Shown: positions 34,940-44,037 of the stretch, piece after piece | Layout: each line of letters begins with the position of its first letter | Numbering within the stretch: the first letter of the stretch is position 1 | Source of the DNA: Paenibacillus sp. S150 | Lineage (GTDB): Bacteria > Bacillota > Bacilli > Paenibacillales > Paenibacillaceae | NCBI RefSeq assembly: GCF_019352175.1 | Contig: NZ_JACBYI010000004.1 | Span: 1-64,000 of the forward strand | DNA length: 64,000 nucleotides | Reading direction: 5' to 3' | The notes under the pieces: model-generated | What the model saw: only the letters and a program-made list of their open reading frames with translations | Databases searched by the model: none | Told to the model about the DNA's origin: nothing | Program-made: the position numbers and the translations under genes

Positions 34940-35716
34940 ATGATTGCCAAATACCGCCTGCTTGCACTGGATATGGATGGAACCCTGCTGAATGATGAAC
35001 AACAGATTACCCCCAAAACGGTGGAATGGATTAAAAAAGCGATGGATGCAGGCGTTCATGTCTGCCTGTCCACCGGACGCTCGGCCAGAACCGCTCTGCC
35101 CTACGCAGAGCAGCTGGGGCTTGAAACCCCGATGATTATGGTGAACGGCAGTGAAGTGTGGCGTGCGCCGCATGAGCTGTACCGCCGCTCCCTGATGGAC
35201 ATGACGCTGGTCAAACGGATGCACGAAATCGCCGAAGAGTACGGCATCTGGTTCTGGGCCTATTCGGTGGATGAGGTCTATAACCGCGACAATTGGGACG
35301 GAGATATCGAGGGCCGGGAATGGCTCAAATTCGGTTATTCCACGGAGGACGATGAAATCCGCCACAAGCTGCTGATGCAGCTTCAGGATATGGGCGGCCT
35401 GGAAATTACCAATTCCACACCGTATAACCTGGAGATTAACCCGCTGGGTGTGAACAAGGCTTCCGGCATCCGCGAGGTCTGCAAGCTGCTTGGCATAGAC
35501 ATGTCCCAGGTGGTTGCCGTCGGCGACAGCCTGAATGACCTGGCTGCCATTCAGCAGTCCGGCTTCGGGGTGGCGATGGGCAATGCGCAGGAGGTTGTGA
35601 AGCAGGAAGCGGATGCTGTGGTTGCGTCGAACAATAATGATGGGATTGCGGAAGTGATCCAGAAATACATTCTGGCCGAAGCCCCGGCTTCGGCATTCTC
35701 ACCTCAAAACTTTTAG
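34940..35716 (+). CDS. Cof-type HAD-IIB family phosphatase
   Basis: A 258-residue HAD hydrolase with the nucleophile motif LALDMDGTLLND, motif II LSTGR, and GDSLNDLAAI for Mg2+ binding, plus the C2 cap typical of Cof/YidA proteins. It dephosphorylates sugar phosphates, flavin precursors or similar; the substrate is unknown. The ATG at 34940 was chosen because GGAGGGG lies 6 nt upstream; an earlier ATG at 34925 has no site. Its stop lies just before the next gene. Confidence 0.9.
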   Translation: MIAKYRLLALDMDGTLLNDEQQITPKTVEWIKKAMDAGVHVCLSTGRSARTALPYAEQLGLETPMIMVNGSEVWRAPHELYRRSLMDMTLVKRMHEIAEEYGIWFWAYSVDEVYNRDNWDGDIEGREWLKFGYSTEDDEIRHKLLMQLQDMGGLEITNSTPYNLEINPLGVNKASGIREVCKLLGIDMSQVVAVGDSLNDLAAIQQSGFGVAMGNAQEVVKQEADAVVASNNNDGIAEVIQKYILAEAPASAFSPQNF

Positions 35717-35728
35717 GAGTTGAAGGAA

Positions 35729-36214
35729 TTGACGATTCTGGGATGGGTTTTGATTATTGCTTTATTCGCCGTAGGGCTGGCCGGAGCGGTATTTCCGATA
35801 CTGCCCGGCGCGCTGGCGATTTACCTGGCCTTTTTCGTATACGGCTGGTTCTTTTCTTTCGATCCCTTTGGCCCGCTGTTCTGGATCATCCAGACGCTGA
35901 TTGTGGTTGTGCTGTTTGTGGCCGATTATGCGGTCGGAGCCTGGGGCGTCAAGAAGTTCGGCGGCTCCCGCGCCTCCGTCATCGGCAGCACCGTCGGGCT
36001 CATTCTGGGGCCCTTCCTCATTCCGGCTTTTGGCCTGCTGATCGGCCCGTTTGTCGGCGCATTCGCCGGTGAACTGATCGCCGGCTCAAAGCCCGGCAAG
36101 GCCGTGAAGGTCAGCTTCGGTTCATTGCTTGGCCTATTCAGCAGCACGGTCGTCAAAATTGTGCTGCAAATTGCCATGGTCGTCCTCTTTTTTATCTGGA
36201 TCGGCCGATATTAA
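35729..36214 (+). CDS. DUF456 family membrane protein
   Basis: A 161-residue protein with about four membrane helices and the glycine-rich DUF456 pattern (GLAGAVFPILPGALAIYLAF, FGGSRASVIGSTVGLILGPF, GPFVGAFAGELIAG). Function is unknown. The TTG at 35729 has AGGAG 9 nt upstream; an in-frame TTG at 35720 directly abuts the site. Part of a likely operon HAD-DUF456-flippase. Confidence 0.85.
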   Translation: MTILGWVLIIALFAVGLAGAVFPILPGALAIYLAFFVYGWFFSFDPFGPLFWIIQTLIVVVLFVADYAVGAWGVKKFGGSRASVIGSTVGLILGPFLIPAFGLLIGPFVGAFAGELIAGSKPGKAVKVSFGSLLGLFSSTVVKIVLQIAMVVLFFIWIGRY

Positions 36215-36240
36215 TTTAACAGCGAAGAAGGGGAAACAGT

Positions 36241-37869
36241 TTGTCCACCAAGAAAGAGTCCTTTGTCAAAGGCACGCTTATTCTGGCTGCGGCGGCGCTC
36301 GTGGCCCGCGTGCTTGGCCTGGCCCAGCGGGTGCCGCTGGAGCATTTATTCAATGATATCGGCAATGCTTCATTTACGCAGGCGAACAATGTGTATCTGA
36401 TGCTGCTGCCGCTGGCGACAGCCGGCATTCCAAGCACGCTCAGCAAAATGGTATCTGAGCGCTACGCGCTGAACCGGCCGCAGGAGGCGCAGCAGGTATA
36501 CCGTGCGGCATTGATTTTTGCCGCAGTTGTCGGTGTGCTGATGAGTACAATTCTGTACATAGCCGCTCCGTATTATGCGGAGTATACCAAGGTTCCCGAG
36601 AGTACGCTGGCGATCCGGGCGATCGCACCGGCGCTGCTGCTGTTCCCTGCAATCGCCATGATGCGCGGGTATTTCCAGGGACGCAACAATATGATGGCAG
36701 GCGGGATCTCACAGATTATTGAGCAGATTGCCCGCGTGTCCACTGCAATACTGCTGGCCTTTATCCTGCTGCGCCAGGGCTACAGCAATACCTGGATGGC
36801 GGCGGGAGCTTCCTTTGGCAGCGTGATCGGCAGCATCGGGGCGTTTGGCGTCATGCTGTATTACGCAATGAAGCTGCGGCGCAGCGAGGGGCAAAAAGCC
36901 TTGTATGATTCAAGTGAGGCACGCATTCCGCTGCTGAAGATCTATAAGAATATCTTTAAGCTGTCGATTCCGATTGTGCTCTCATCCGTTACCGTTCCGG
37001 TAGTGAATTTCATTGATACCTCGTTCATCGTTCCGCTGCTCAGCGGGCAGATCGGCGTGGATGCGGCAACCCAGGCCCTGGGGATCTTCGGCAGCCGGGC
37101 GCAGAGTGTGGCCGGCATTCCGCCGGTCCTGTCCATCGCGCTCAGCACCTCGCTGATTCCAATCATATCCGCTGCCTACGCAAGACGCGACGATGCGCAT
37201 CTGAAGCGGCAGGTGACGCTGGCGCTGCGGATTTCGATTCTAACGGGAACACCGATTGTCCTGTCGCTTGTTGTAGCGGCCTACTCAGTCAACGGACTGC
37301 TGTTCAGCAGCCTGGACGGCAGCGGCATCGTGGCGATGCTGACACTCGGGACAATTTTCCAGATCACGATGATGACGACCAACTCCATTCTGCTCGGAAT
37401 GGGCAAAGCGCGGATTTCCATGTACTATGTGCTGGCCGGCTTGCTGGTCAAGTTTGGTTCTAACTTCCTGCTCAGCCGCCTGTTCGGGATTTACGGCATT
37501 ATTGCCGCTACGGCGCTGTGCTTCATTGTTATTACACTGCTTAACCTGAGAATGCTGAAAAAGATTGTCCCGTTTGAAATTCTCGGCAAACGCTGGGGCG
37601 GCTTCGCTGTGGCCGTATTGGCCTCGGGCGGGATCGGATACGGACTTAATGAGGCGGGCCTGATCCTTACACATATGATGCCTGCCCGCCTGGCTTTTCT
37701 GATTACCTGCCTCGTTGTGGGTTCAGCGGTGATAGTCGTCTATCTGGTGCTGCTGATTGTTCTGGGAGTGCTGAGCCGCCAGGAGATCGCCGGTTATCCG
37801 CGTCCGCTGCAGAAGCTGCTGAACCCGCTTATGAAGCTGCAGCCCGAACGAGTTCGTTCTGAACAATAA
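36241..37869 (+). CDS. MOP-superfamily flippase (MurJ/YtgP type)
   Basis: A 542-residue membrane protein with about fourteen helices. Motifs such as KGTLILAAAALVARVLGLAQR, GIPSTLSKMVSERYA and MMRGYFQGRNNM mark the SpoVB/YtgP/MurJ polysaccharide-flippase family. YtgP is the B. subtilis lipid II flippase; SpoVB is a sporulation relative, and the two are hard to separate by eye. Start is TTG with AAGGGG 6 nt upstream. Located close to the PBP pair, in keeping with a cell-wall role. Confidence 0.85.
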   Translation: MSTKKESFVKGTLILAAAALVARVLGLAQRVPLEHLFNDIGNASFTQANNVYLMLLPLATAGIPSTLSKMVSERYALNRPQEAQQVYRAALIFAAVVGVLMSTILYIAAPYYAEYTKVPESTLAIRAIAPALLLFPAIAMMRGYFQGRNNMMAGGISQIIEQIARVSTAILLAFILLRQGYSNTWMAAGASFGSVIGSIGAFGVMLYYAMKLRRSEGQKALYDSSEARIPLLKIYKNIFKLSIPIVLSSVTVPVVNFIDTSFIVPLLSGQIGVDAATQALGIFGSRAQSVAGIPPVLSIALSTSLIPIISAAYARRDDAHLKRQVTLALRISILTGTPIVLSLVVAAYSVNGLLFSSLDGSGIVAMLTLGTIFQITMMTTNSILLGMGKARISMYYVLAGLLVKFGSNFLLSRLFGIYGIIAATALCFIVITLLNLRMLKKIVPFEILGKRWGGFAVAVLASGGIGYGLNEAGLILTHMMPARLAFLITCLVVGSAVIVVYLVLLIVLGVLSRQEIAGYPRPLQKLLNPLMKLQPERVRSEQ

Positions 37870-37985
37870 TTCTGTGATAATTGTTTTATTCTTCCTTTTT
37901 TATTTGACTTATTCCGTACAATTTGCTTCACTTAAAGAAAATATAACAGAGGTTCACTCTAGCTTAAGAAGGGACTGTTCACTTC

Positions 37986-38330
37986 ATGGATAAAATTACT
38001 TCTCCTGCGGAATTTCAGGTGGCCATCCAGCCGCCGCGTCTGACTGTGGCCGTATTCAAAGCCGACTGGTGCTCGGACTGCAAGTTCATTGATCCGTTCA
38101 TGCCTGAAGTGGAGCAGAAATACACGGACCGTCTTACACTGGTTGAAGTGGATGTTGATGCTGTAGGCGATGTCAGCCAGGAGCAGAACATTCTGGGCAT
38201 TCCGAGCTTCGTTGCTTATACGGATGGCCGCGAGCTGGTGAGATTCGTCAACAAGCTGCGTAAATCCCGTGAGGAGATTGAGAGCTTTCTGAACACGGCG
38301 CTGGAGGTTTATCTGACCATACACAAGTAA
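37986..38330 (+). CDS. YtpP-like thioredoxin family protein
   Basis: A 114-residue thioredoxin fold with the redox pair W-C-S-D-C (FKADWCSDCKFIDPFMPEVE) and the cis-Pro in GIPSFVAYTDG. It matches YtpP-type proteins rather than TrxA, which has CGPC and is present separately at 60166. Probably a thiol-disulfide or bacillithiol-linked reductase. Single gene with its own terminator. Confidence 0.85.
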   Translation: MDKITSPAEFQVAIQPPRLTVAVFKADWCSDCKFIDPFMPEVEQKYTDRLTLVEVDVDAVGDVSQEQNILGIPSFVAYTDGRELVRFVNKLRKSREEIESFLNTALEVYLTIHK

Positions 38331-38338
38331 TACCGTTG

Positions 38339-38377
38339 CACCGCTTTCGCCCTACCCGAGCAGAAGCGGTGTTTTTT
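38339..38377 (+). terminator. Terminator of the YtpP-like gene
   Basis: CACCGCTT and AAGCGGTG arms around a 17-nt loop, then T6. Confidence 0.8.
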
Positions 38378-38452
38378 CTAACACTGGCCTTACATAGATT
38401 CTGGCAAGCACTTTTTCCCATTCATTCCTAATAAAAGATGCGGGTGATCTCA

Positions 38453-39379
38453 TTGACGGTGAATCAATTGAAATGGCTCAGCTATGTCACTTGCCTTGTC
38501 ATGTTTCTAGCCCTGTTCGGAGGCGCCGTAGTCACCAAAACAGGCTCGGGGCTGGAATGCGGCAACGAATGGCCGCTCTGTCACGGAAAGCTGGTCCCTG
38601 CCTACACGATAGGTTCTCTGATCGAATATACCCACCGTTTGTCCAGCGGCCTTGCGGGCCTGCTGTCCCTGGCTTCGGCGTTTGCATTTTGGCGTTATGC
38701 GCATAAGCGGAGAGATCTGCTGGTGTATGCGCTGCTGACGCTTTTATTTGTGGTGGTGCAGGGAGGAATGGGAGCGCTTGCGGTAATTAAACCGCAGTCG
38801 GCTGCGGTGATGGCGCTCCATATGGGCTTCTCCCTGATCGCTTTTTCCAGCTCGCTGATGCTGGCGCTCGGAGCGAAACGGAGCCATGCGCTGGGGGATG
38901 AACTGCCTGCGGCAGGGCAGCGTGTCGGGAGAGGCTTCCGCAACTTAACGTGGGCAGCGGCGTTATACTCTTATATGGTGGTTTATCTTGGGGCATATGT
39001 CAGCCATACCGACTCTCAGGGAGGCTGCACGGGATGGCCGCTCTGCAATGGGGAGTGGGTTCCGGAGCTGTCGGGCGGTGTGGCGGTTGTTTTTATACAC
39101 AGGATTGCGGCAGCGCTGCTGTTGCTGCTGGTAGCAGGTCTTGGACATATCGCGTTCTGGAAGCATAAAGCACTGCCTGAGCTGAGAGCGCTTGGCGTTG
39201 CCGCCGTAGTGCTGTGTCTGCTTCAGGTGTTCAGCGGCGCTGCTGTTGTCCATACCCTGTACAATGAACGGCTGTACCTGTTTGCCGCGCTGGCGCATAT
39301 TCTGCTGGTTGCCGGACTTTTCGGTGTACTGTGCTACATGAGCGTGCGCGTATGGCAGCTGGAAAGAGCGAATAAATAA
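38453..39379 (+). CDS. ctaA: Haem A synthase
   Basis: A 308-residue membrane protein with eight helices in two four-helix halves, converting haem O to haem A. Conserved features are the CG-x5-C pair in GLECGNEWPLCHG, EYTHRLSSGLAG, and in the second half GGCTGWPLCNGEW and FIHRIAA. The TTG at 38453 with GGGTGA upstream is preferred; an ATG at 38438 lacks a site. Its pathway partner ctaB is at 23991. The UbiD gene follows after 55 bp. Confidence 0.92.
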   Translation: MTVNQLKWLSYVTCLVMFLALFGGAVVTKTGSGLECGNEWPLCHGKLVPAYTIGSLIEYTHRLSSGLAGLLSLASAFAFWRYAHKRRDLLVYALLTLLFVVVQGGMGALAVIKPQSAAVMALHMGFSLIAFSSSLMLALGAKRSHALGDELPAAGQRVGRGFRNLTWAAALYSYMVVYLGAYVSHTDSQGGCTGWPLCNGEWVPELSGGVAVVFIHRIAAALLLLLVAGLGHIAFWKHKALPELRALGVAAVVLCLLQVFSGAAVVHTLYNERLYLFAALAHILLVAGLFGVLCYMSVRVWQLERANK

Positions 39380-39434
39380 GCTACGCTCATCAAACTTATG
39401 TGGGATAGCGCCCTGTTTGAGGAGGAACGATATA

Positions 39435-41204
39435 GTGGGATACAGCAATTTGCGTCAATGGATTGAACAGCTCCGCCGGGATGAGGACCTTGCCGTTATT
39501 GATGCTCCGGTGGACCCTTATTTGGAGCTGGCGGAGATTCATCGGCGTATTGTAAGGGAAGAAGGGCCGGCTCTGCTCTTCACGAATGTAACCGGGACCC
39601 CTTTTCCGGTTGCGACAAATCTGTTCGGGACGGTCCGCAGAGCCAACCAGGCCTTCGGAACCCGTCCCGAGCAGCTGATGAAGACGCTGGCAGGGGCAAT
39701 CGAATCCTTTCTCCCGCCTACAGCATCCGGGATGTGGAAGGAAAAAAGACTGCTGCTGGACCTGCTTAAGGTCGGGACCCGAAATGTGCCGCAGGGCGAA
39801 GCACCGGTACTCGGAGTCTGCCGCAGCACAGATCCGCTGAAGGAGCTGCCGCACATCACCAGCTGGCACGGGGATGGAGGTCCTTCCATTATCCTGCCGA
39901 TTGTCTATACGGAGAGCATCACCCGGCCGCAAGACCATAACCTCGGGATCTACCGCGTCCAGATTTATGACGAGAGCAAGGCGGGAGTACACTGGCAGAA
40001 TCATAAGGGAGGCAGCTTCCATCACAGGGAAGCTGAGCTTCTCGGGGAGACGCTGCCGATATCAATTTTTCTGGGGGGACCTCCGGCATTGATTGCCGCC
40101 GCCGCTGCTCCCGTGCAGGAGCGGTTGCCCGAACTGATGCTGGCATCCCTCGTGCTGGGAGGCAAGCTGCAGATGGTTAAAGATCCGATGGGCGGGCATT
40201 CTATTCCGGCCGAAGCGGAATTTGCCATCCGGGGACTGGTTGCACCGCAGGAACGGCGAACGGAGGGCCCTTTCGGTGACCACTACGGGTATTATTCTTT
40301 TCCGAGGGATTTTCCGGTAATGCATGTGCAGCGTATCTGGCACCGCAAGGATGCCATCTTTCCCGCAACCGTTGTCGGACAGCCGCGGCAGGAGGATTAT
40401 TATCTCAGGGAGTACATACAGCGGCTGCTGGCCCCCGTTTACCCGCTGCTGATGCCTTCAGTCAAAGCGCTGTGGGAGTATTCGGAGGCTGGCCCGCATT
40501 CATTGGTGTCTGCCGTCGTGCGGGCAGGCTATCCGGGAGAAGCGCTGGTATCAGCTTCCCGCATTCTGGGTGAGGGCCAGCTGTCCCTGACCAAATTTCT
40601 GCTGCTGACCGATGAACCGGTGGAGCTAACGGATTTCCCGAAGCTGCTGGAAAGCGTGCTGGAGCGTTTCAATCCGGCCTCAGATCTCCTGGTGTACGGA
40701 AATACTGCCCAGGATGAGCAGGACCAGGGGGTTAATCCCGTGAATCGTGGCAGCAAGGCCATTATGCTGGGCGCTGGGCGTGCCGTCCGTGAATTGCCTT
40801 ATGCTTACACAGAAGGTCTGATTCCGGGCATTGCAGAGGCAATTCCTTACTGCCGGGGATGTCTGGCCGTTTCCGGTGCATCCTATGAAGAGGACCCTAA
40901 GCTGGCCTCCCGCTTGCTTGCTTTTCTGCGTGGGCAGGCCACGGCCTGGCCGCTGGTGATTGTGGTGGACAACGCCTCTGAAGCGGTGCGCACACAAACT
41001 TCATTCCTGTGGACGTTGTTCACATGGTTCGATCCGGCAAGCGACATCTATGCGGAATATGAGATCAAACGCCATCATATCGGCTACAAGCTGCCGCTTG
41101 TGATCGATGCCCGGATGAAGCAGGGCTATCCGGAGGAGCTGGTTCCGCGCGAGGATATTGTCCGGCGGGTTGACCGCAACTGGAGGAGCTATTTTCCAAA
41201 CTGA
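39435..41204 (+). CDS. UbiD family decarboxylase
   Basis: A 589-residue prenylated-FMN-dependent decarboxylase. The signature EGPFGDHYGYYS is present, with the HxGGDG-type stretch SWHGDGGPSIILP and the metal-site regions typical of UbiD. Family members decarboxylate aromatic acids; in futalosine-type organisms they act in late menaquinone synthesis. The same window encodes mqnE, so a menaquinone role is plausible. The GTG at 39435 has AGGAGG 9 nt upstream. Followed 12 nt later by the HEPN gene. Confidence 0.88.
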   Translation: MGYSNLRQWIEQLRRDEDLAVIDAPVDPYLELAEIHRRIVREEGPALLFTNVTGTPFPVATNLFGTVRRANQAFGTRPEQLMKTLAGAIESFLPPTASGMWKEKRLLLDLLKVGTRNVPQGEAPVLGVCRSTDPLKELPHITSWHGDGGPSIILPIVYTESITRPQDHNLGIYRVQIYDESKAGVHWQNHKGGSFHHREAELLGETLPISIFLGGPPALIAAAAAPVQERLPELMLASLVLGGKLQMVKDPMGGHSIPAEAEFAIRGLVAPQERRTEGPFGDHYGYYSFPRDFPVMHVQRIWHRKDAIFPATVVGQPRQEDYYLREYIQRLLAPVYPLLMPSVKALWEYSEAGPHSLVSAVVRAGYPGEALVSASRILGEGQLSLTKFLLLTDEPVELTDFPKLLESVLERFNPASDLLVYGNTAQDEQDQGVNPVNRGSKAIMLGAGRAVRELPYAYTEGLIPGIAEAIPYCRGCLAVSGASYEEDPKLASRLLAFLRGQATAWPLVIVVDNASEAVRTQTSFLWTLFTWFDPASDIYAEYEIKRHHIGYKLPLVIDARMKQGYPEELVPREDIVRRVDRNWRSYFPN

Positions 41205-41216
41205 GGAGGATGCAGG

Positions 41217-41978
41217 ATGCTGCGGATATTACTGGGTGAACCGCCCCGCGAGAACAGCGGGGTGCTGGCTGAAGCCATGGAAAATATGGCTAAGGCCGCA
41301 TCCCTGCTGCGCAAGGAAATGAACACGCATGAAGACCGCGACCACGAATCCCGCAAGCTGGAAATCTGGACGCGCGGGCTGATCTCCTCTCTGGATGAGC
41401 TGGAGCAAAGCTGGTTCGCGGCCGCTTTTTTCCGCAAATCAGTGGTTGCCGGTTATATGGATGATATGTCGCCTATGGAGCAGGGCGAATATGCGCGTTA
41501 TGTTTACTTTTATAAAAATGGCTTCATTCGTGTATTCTCTTTGCTGGACAAGCTGGGTACGGTGCTCAACAGTCTGTATGGCCTGAATACCGGCAAAGTC
41601 AAAGCCCATTTCTCCTATTTCACGGTGCTCCGCCAGTTTCAGCTGCAGAATGAGCATACAGCGCTCGCGGGTGAACTGGAAAAGATCAAGAACTCCTACC
41701 GCGACCCGATCGAGAACCTCCGCAAGCGCCGCAACGCCGAGATTCACTATATGAACGCTGAAATGCAGGATGATCTGTGGCAGCGGCATCAGGGCCTCCA
41801 TGACAAAATTCATCTGGAGGATCTGGACAGCCATCTGGAGGATCTGAAGCAGAGCCTGGAGATGGTCTGCAAATCCTTGGCAGCCGCATTCAGGTACAGC
41901 GTTGAGCAGTGGCATAAGGGTGAAATTGCTGCAAATATGAAGACCGGACCAGCTTCTTCCTTTAAAAGTTCCCTTTGA
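41217..41978 (+). CDS. Cthe_2314-like HEPN domain protein
   Basis: A 253-residue soluble, mostly helical protein. The segment NLRKRRNAEIHYMN contains an R-x4-H motif (R172 to H177) seen in HEPN domains, many of which are RNases. I associate it with the Cthe_2314-like HEPN family, from memory. No MNT or other antitoxin partner lies next to it, so toxin activity is not supported. AGGAGGATGCAGG precedes the ATG, and it is co-transcribed with the UbiD gene. The metN promoter -35 overlaps its stop codon. Confidence 0.7.
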   Translation: MLRILLGEPPRENSGVLAEAMENMAKAASLLRKEMNTHEDRDHESRKLEIWTRGLISSLDELEQSWFAAAFFRKSVVAGYMDDMSPMEQGEYARYVYFYKNGFIRVFSLLDKLGTVLNSLYGLNTGKVKAHFSYFTVLRQFQLQNEHTALAGELEKIKNSYRDPIENLRKRRNAEIHYMNAEMQDDLWQRHQGLHDKIHLEDLDSHLEDLKQSLEMVCKSLAAAFRYSVEQWHKGEIAANMKTGPASSFKSSL

Positions 41979-42003
41979 CAAAAAAACTGAAACTTACTAT
42001 ACT
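41975..42003 (+). promoter_or_regulatory. Sigma-A promoter of metNIQ
   Basis: Consensus TTGACA at 41975-41980, 17-bp spacer, TATACT at 41998-42003. The -35 includes the stop codon of the HEPN gene. Confidence 0.9.
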
Positions 42004-42053
42004 TGAATTTGTGTTAACATCTAACATGCTACGGCAACTAATTGCATAATTCA

Positions 42054-42256
42054 CTCTTATCGAGAGCGGCGGAGGGACAGGCCCGATGAAGCCCGGCAAC
42101 CGATTCGTACGGAAGGCGCAATGCGTTCTGTACAAATGTCATGGTGCTAATTCCTACAATGCCGCGTGGTTTGCGGTCGTTGGCAGATGAGAAGGCATGA
42201 TTAACTTAATCACAGGGCCTCTTGCGATCTGCAATCAATCGGAAGAGGCCTTTTTG
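42054..42256 (+). promoter_or_regulatory. SAM-I (S-box) riboswitch with terminator
   Basis: Aptamer 42054-42196 has the standard CTTATCGAGAGCGGCGGAGG, GATGAAGCCCGGCAACC, ATGGTGCTAATTCC and GCAGATGAGAAGGC blocks. The terminator AGGCCTCTT/AAGAGGCC with TTTTT follows (42214-42256). Bound SAM should end transcription and shut off the methionine importer. Confidence 0.96.
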
Positions 42257-42294
42257 TTTTTTTATAAGGGATACTTGGGGGAGGACACATAGTT

Positions 42295-43311
42295 TTGATA
42301 GAGCTGAAAGGTTTGACCAAGGTTTACGGAAAAGGCAGCAAAGCTGCAACGGCGCTCTCCGGACTGGATCTGTCCATTCGAAAAGGTGAAATCTTCGGGG
42401 TCATCGGCCACTCCGGGGCGGGCAAAAGCACGCTGATCCGCTGCATTAACCTGCTGGAACGCCCGACAAACGGCGAGGTTTGGGTCGATGGAGTGGAATT
42501 AACGGCTCTCAGCCAGGGGCAGCTTCAGGAGCAGCGGCGCAAGATCGGCATGATATTTCAGCACTTTAATCTCTTGTCTTCCGCCACGGTGTATGACAAC
42601 ATCGCTTTTCCGCTGCGGCTGGCGGGGACCTCCAAAGCACAGATTGACAGCAAAGTGCTTGAGCTGTTGGCGCTTGTGGGTCTTGAAGAGCATCGCCGCA
42701 AATATCCTTCCCAGCTGTCCGGCGGCCAAAAGCAGCGCGTCGGCGTAGCCCGGGCTCTGGCCAGCGATCCGGATGTGCTGCTCTGTGATGAAGCAACCTC
42801 GGCGCTTGACCCGCAGACGACCGACTCCATCCTGCGCCTGCTGCTGGACATTAACCGGAGGTTTCACCTGACCATTGTGCTGATTACCCACGAAATGCAT
42901 GTCATTCAGAGCATTTGCGACCGGGTTGCGGTAATCCATGGCGGCGGGATTGTCGAGCAGGGCGAGGTGGCCAAGGTGTTCCTGAAGCCGAAGCATGAAG
43001 TGACGAAGGATTTCATCCGCAGCGAAAGCCAGCAGGACGGGCCGCTCCGCGCAGCGCTGGATACCGTGCATCGACAATACAGCAAAGCGGTCAAGATCAC
43101 CTTCCTTGGACAAAAGACTTATGAATCTACTCTCTCCCATGTGGTCCGGGGGACAGGCGTGGATTTTGCCATTCTCCAGGGAACCATCTCGACGCTCAAG
43201 GATGTGCCTTACGGCCAGCTCATTGTGCGCTTTGAGGGAACCTTCGAGGCTGTTGAGGCGACCCTTGCCGAACTGGCGGCCCAAGGTCTTGATGTGGAGG
43301 TGTTCGCCTGA
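42295..43311 (+). CDS. metN: Methionine ABC transporter, ATP-binding protein
   Basis: A 338-residue ABC ATPase. Walker A GHSGAGKST, signature LSGGQKQRVGVARAL, Walker B DVLLCDEATSALDP, then a C-terminal NIL domain (about residues 260-338) that senses methionine in MetN proteins. Start is TTG at 42295 with GGGGGAGG about 12 nt upstream. The metI ATG overlaps its stop codon by one base (TGATG). Regulated by the SAM riboswitch. Confidence 0.96.
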   Translation: MIELKGLTKVYGKGSKAATALSGLDLSIRKGEIFGVIGHSGAGKSTLIRCINLLERPTNGEVWVDGVELTALSQGQLQEQRRKIGMIFQHFNLLSSATVYDNIAFPLRLAGTSKAQIDSKVLELLALVGLEEHRRKYPSQLSGGQKQRVGVARALASDPDVLLCDEATSALDPQTTDSILRLLLDINRRFHLTIVLITHEMHVIQSICDRVAVIHGGGIVEQGEVAKVFLKPKHEVTKDFIRSESQQDGPLRAALDTVHRQYSKAVKITFLGQKTYESTLSHVVRGTGVDFAILQGTISTLKDVPYGQLIVRFEGTFEAVEATLAELAAQGLDVEVFA

Positions 43312-43979
43312 TGGGCGGTTTGAACTTTAACGTGATTAATTGGAAAGAAATGCTTGATGCAGGTATAGCTACGCTTCGAATGCTGGCTTATTCCGGAATT
43401 TTCACAATTATCCTTGGTTTACCACTGGGAATTGTGTTATATTTATGGAGCAGATCTAATAACTCATTTATGAGGGCGGTATACTCGGCATTATCGTTCG
43501 TCGTGAATATCCTGCGTTCGGTGCCTTTTATCATCCTTATGGTTGCTTTGATTCCTTTGAGCAAATCGATTATGGGGACATCGATTGGTGTATTGGGAAC
43601 CATTCCGGCGCTGGTGATCGGGGCAGCTCCGTTTTTTGCCCGGCTGGTAGAGACGGCCCTGCGGGAGGTTGACCGTGGAGTGATCGAAGCGGCGCAAGGG
43701 ATGGGAGCATCCACGGGGCAAATCGTCTGGCGTGTGCTTTTGCCTGAGGCTCGTCCGGGTCTGCTGGCCGGTGTGACGATTACCATCGTTACATTGGTCT
43801 CGTACACGGCGATGTCGGGAATGATCGGAGGCGGAGGTTTGGGGGACCTGGCTATCCGTTATGGCTATTACCGCTATCAGAAGGAGGTCATGATTATATC
43901 CGTAGCGCTGATGGTTATCCTGGTTCAGCTGCTGCAAATGGCCGGCGACAGGCTGGTTCAACATTTTACCCGGAAATAA
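43311..43979 (+). CDS. metI: Methionine ABC transporter, permease
   Basis: A 222-residue permease with five membrane helices. The EAA loop that contacts the ATPase reads EVDRGVIEAAQGMGASTGQI. Start ATG overlaps the metN stop, so translation is coupled. Middle gene of the SAM-controlled metNIQ operon. Confidence 0.95.
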   Translation: MGGLNFNVINWKEMLDAGIATLRMLAYSGIFTIILGLPLGIVLYLWSRSNNSFMRAVYSALSFVVNILRSVPFIILMVALIPLSKSIMGTSIGVLGTIPALVIGAAPFFARLVETALREVDRGVIEAAQGMGASTGQIVWRVLLPEARPGLLAGVTITIVTLVSYTAMSGMIGGGGLGDLAIRYGYYRYQKEVMIISVALMVILVQLLQMAGDRLVQHFTRK

Positions 43980-44037
43980 GGTACAGCCATATAGAACCTT
44001 ATTCATACACACATAATTATTTGAGGGGGATTTACAG

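Noticed and set aside
41217..41978. Toxin-antitoxin system built on the HEPN protein
   Set aside because: No MNT nucleotidyltransferase or other small partner gene is adjacent; it lies in an operon with a metabolic UbiD gene.
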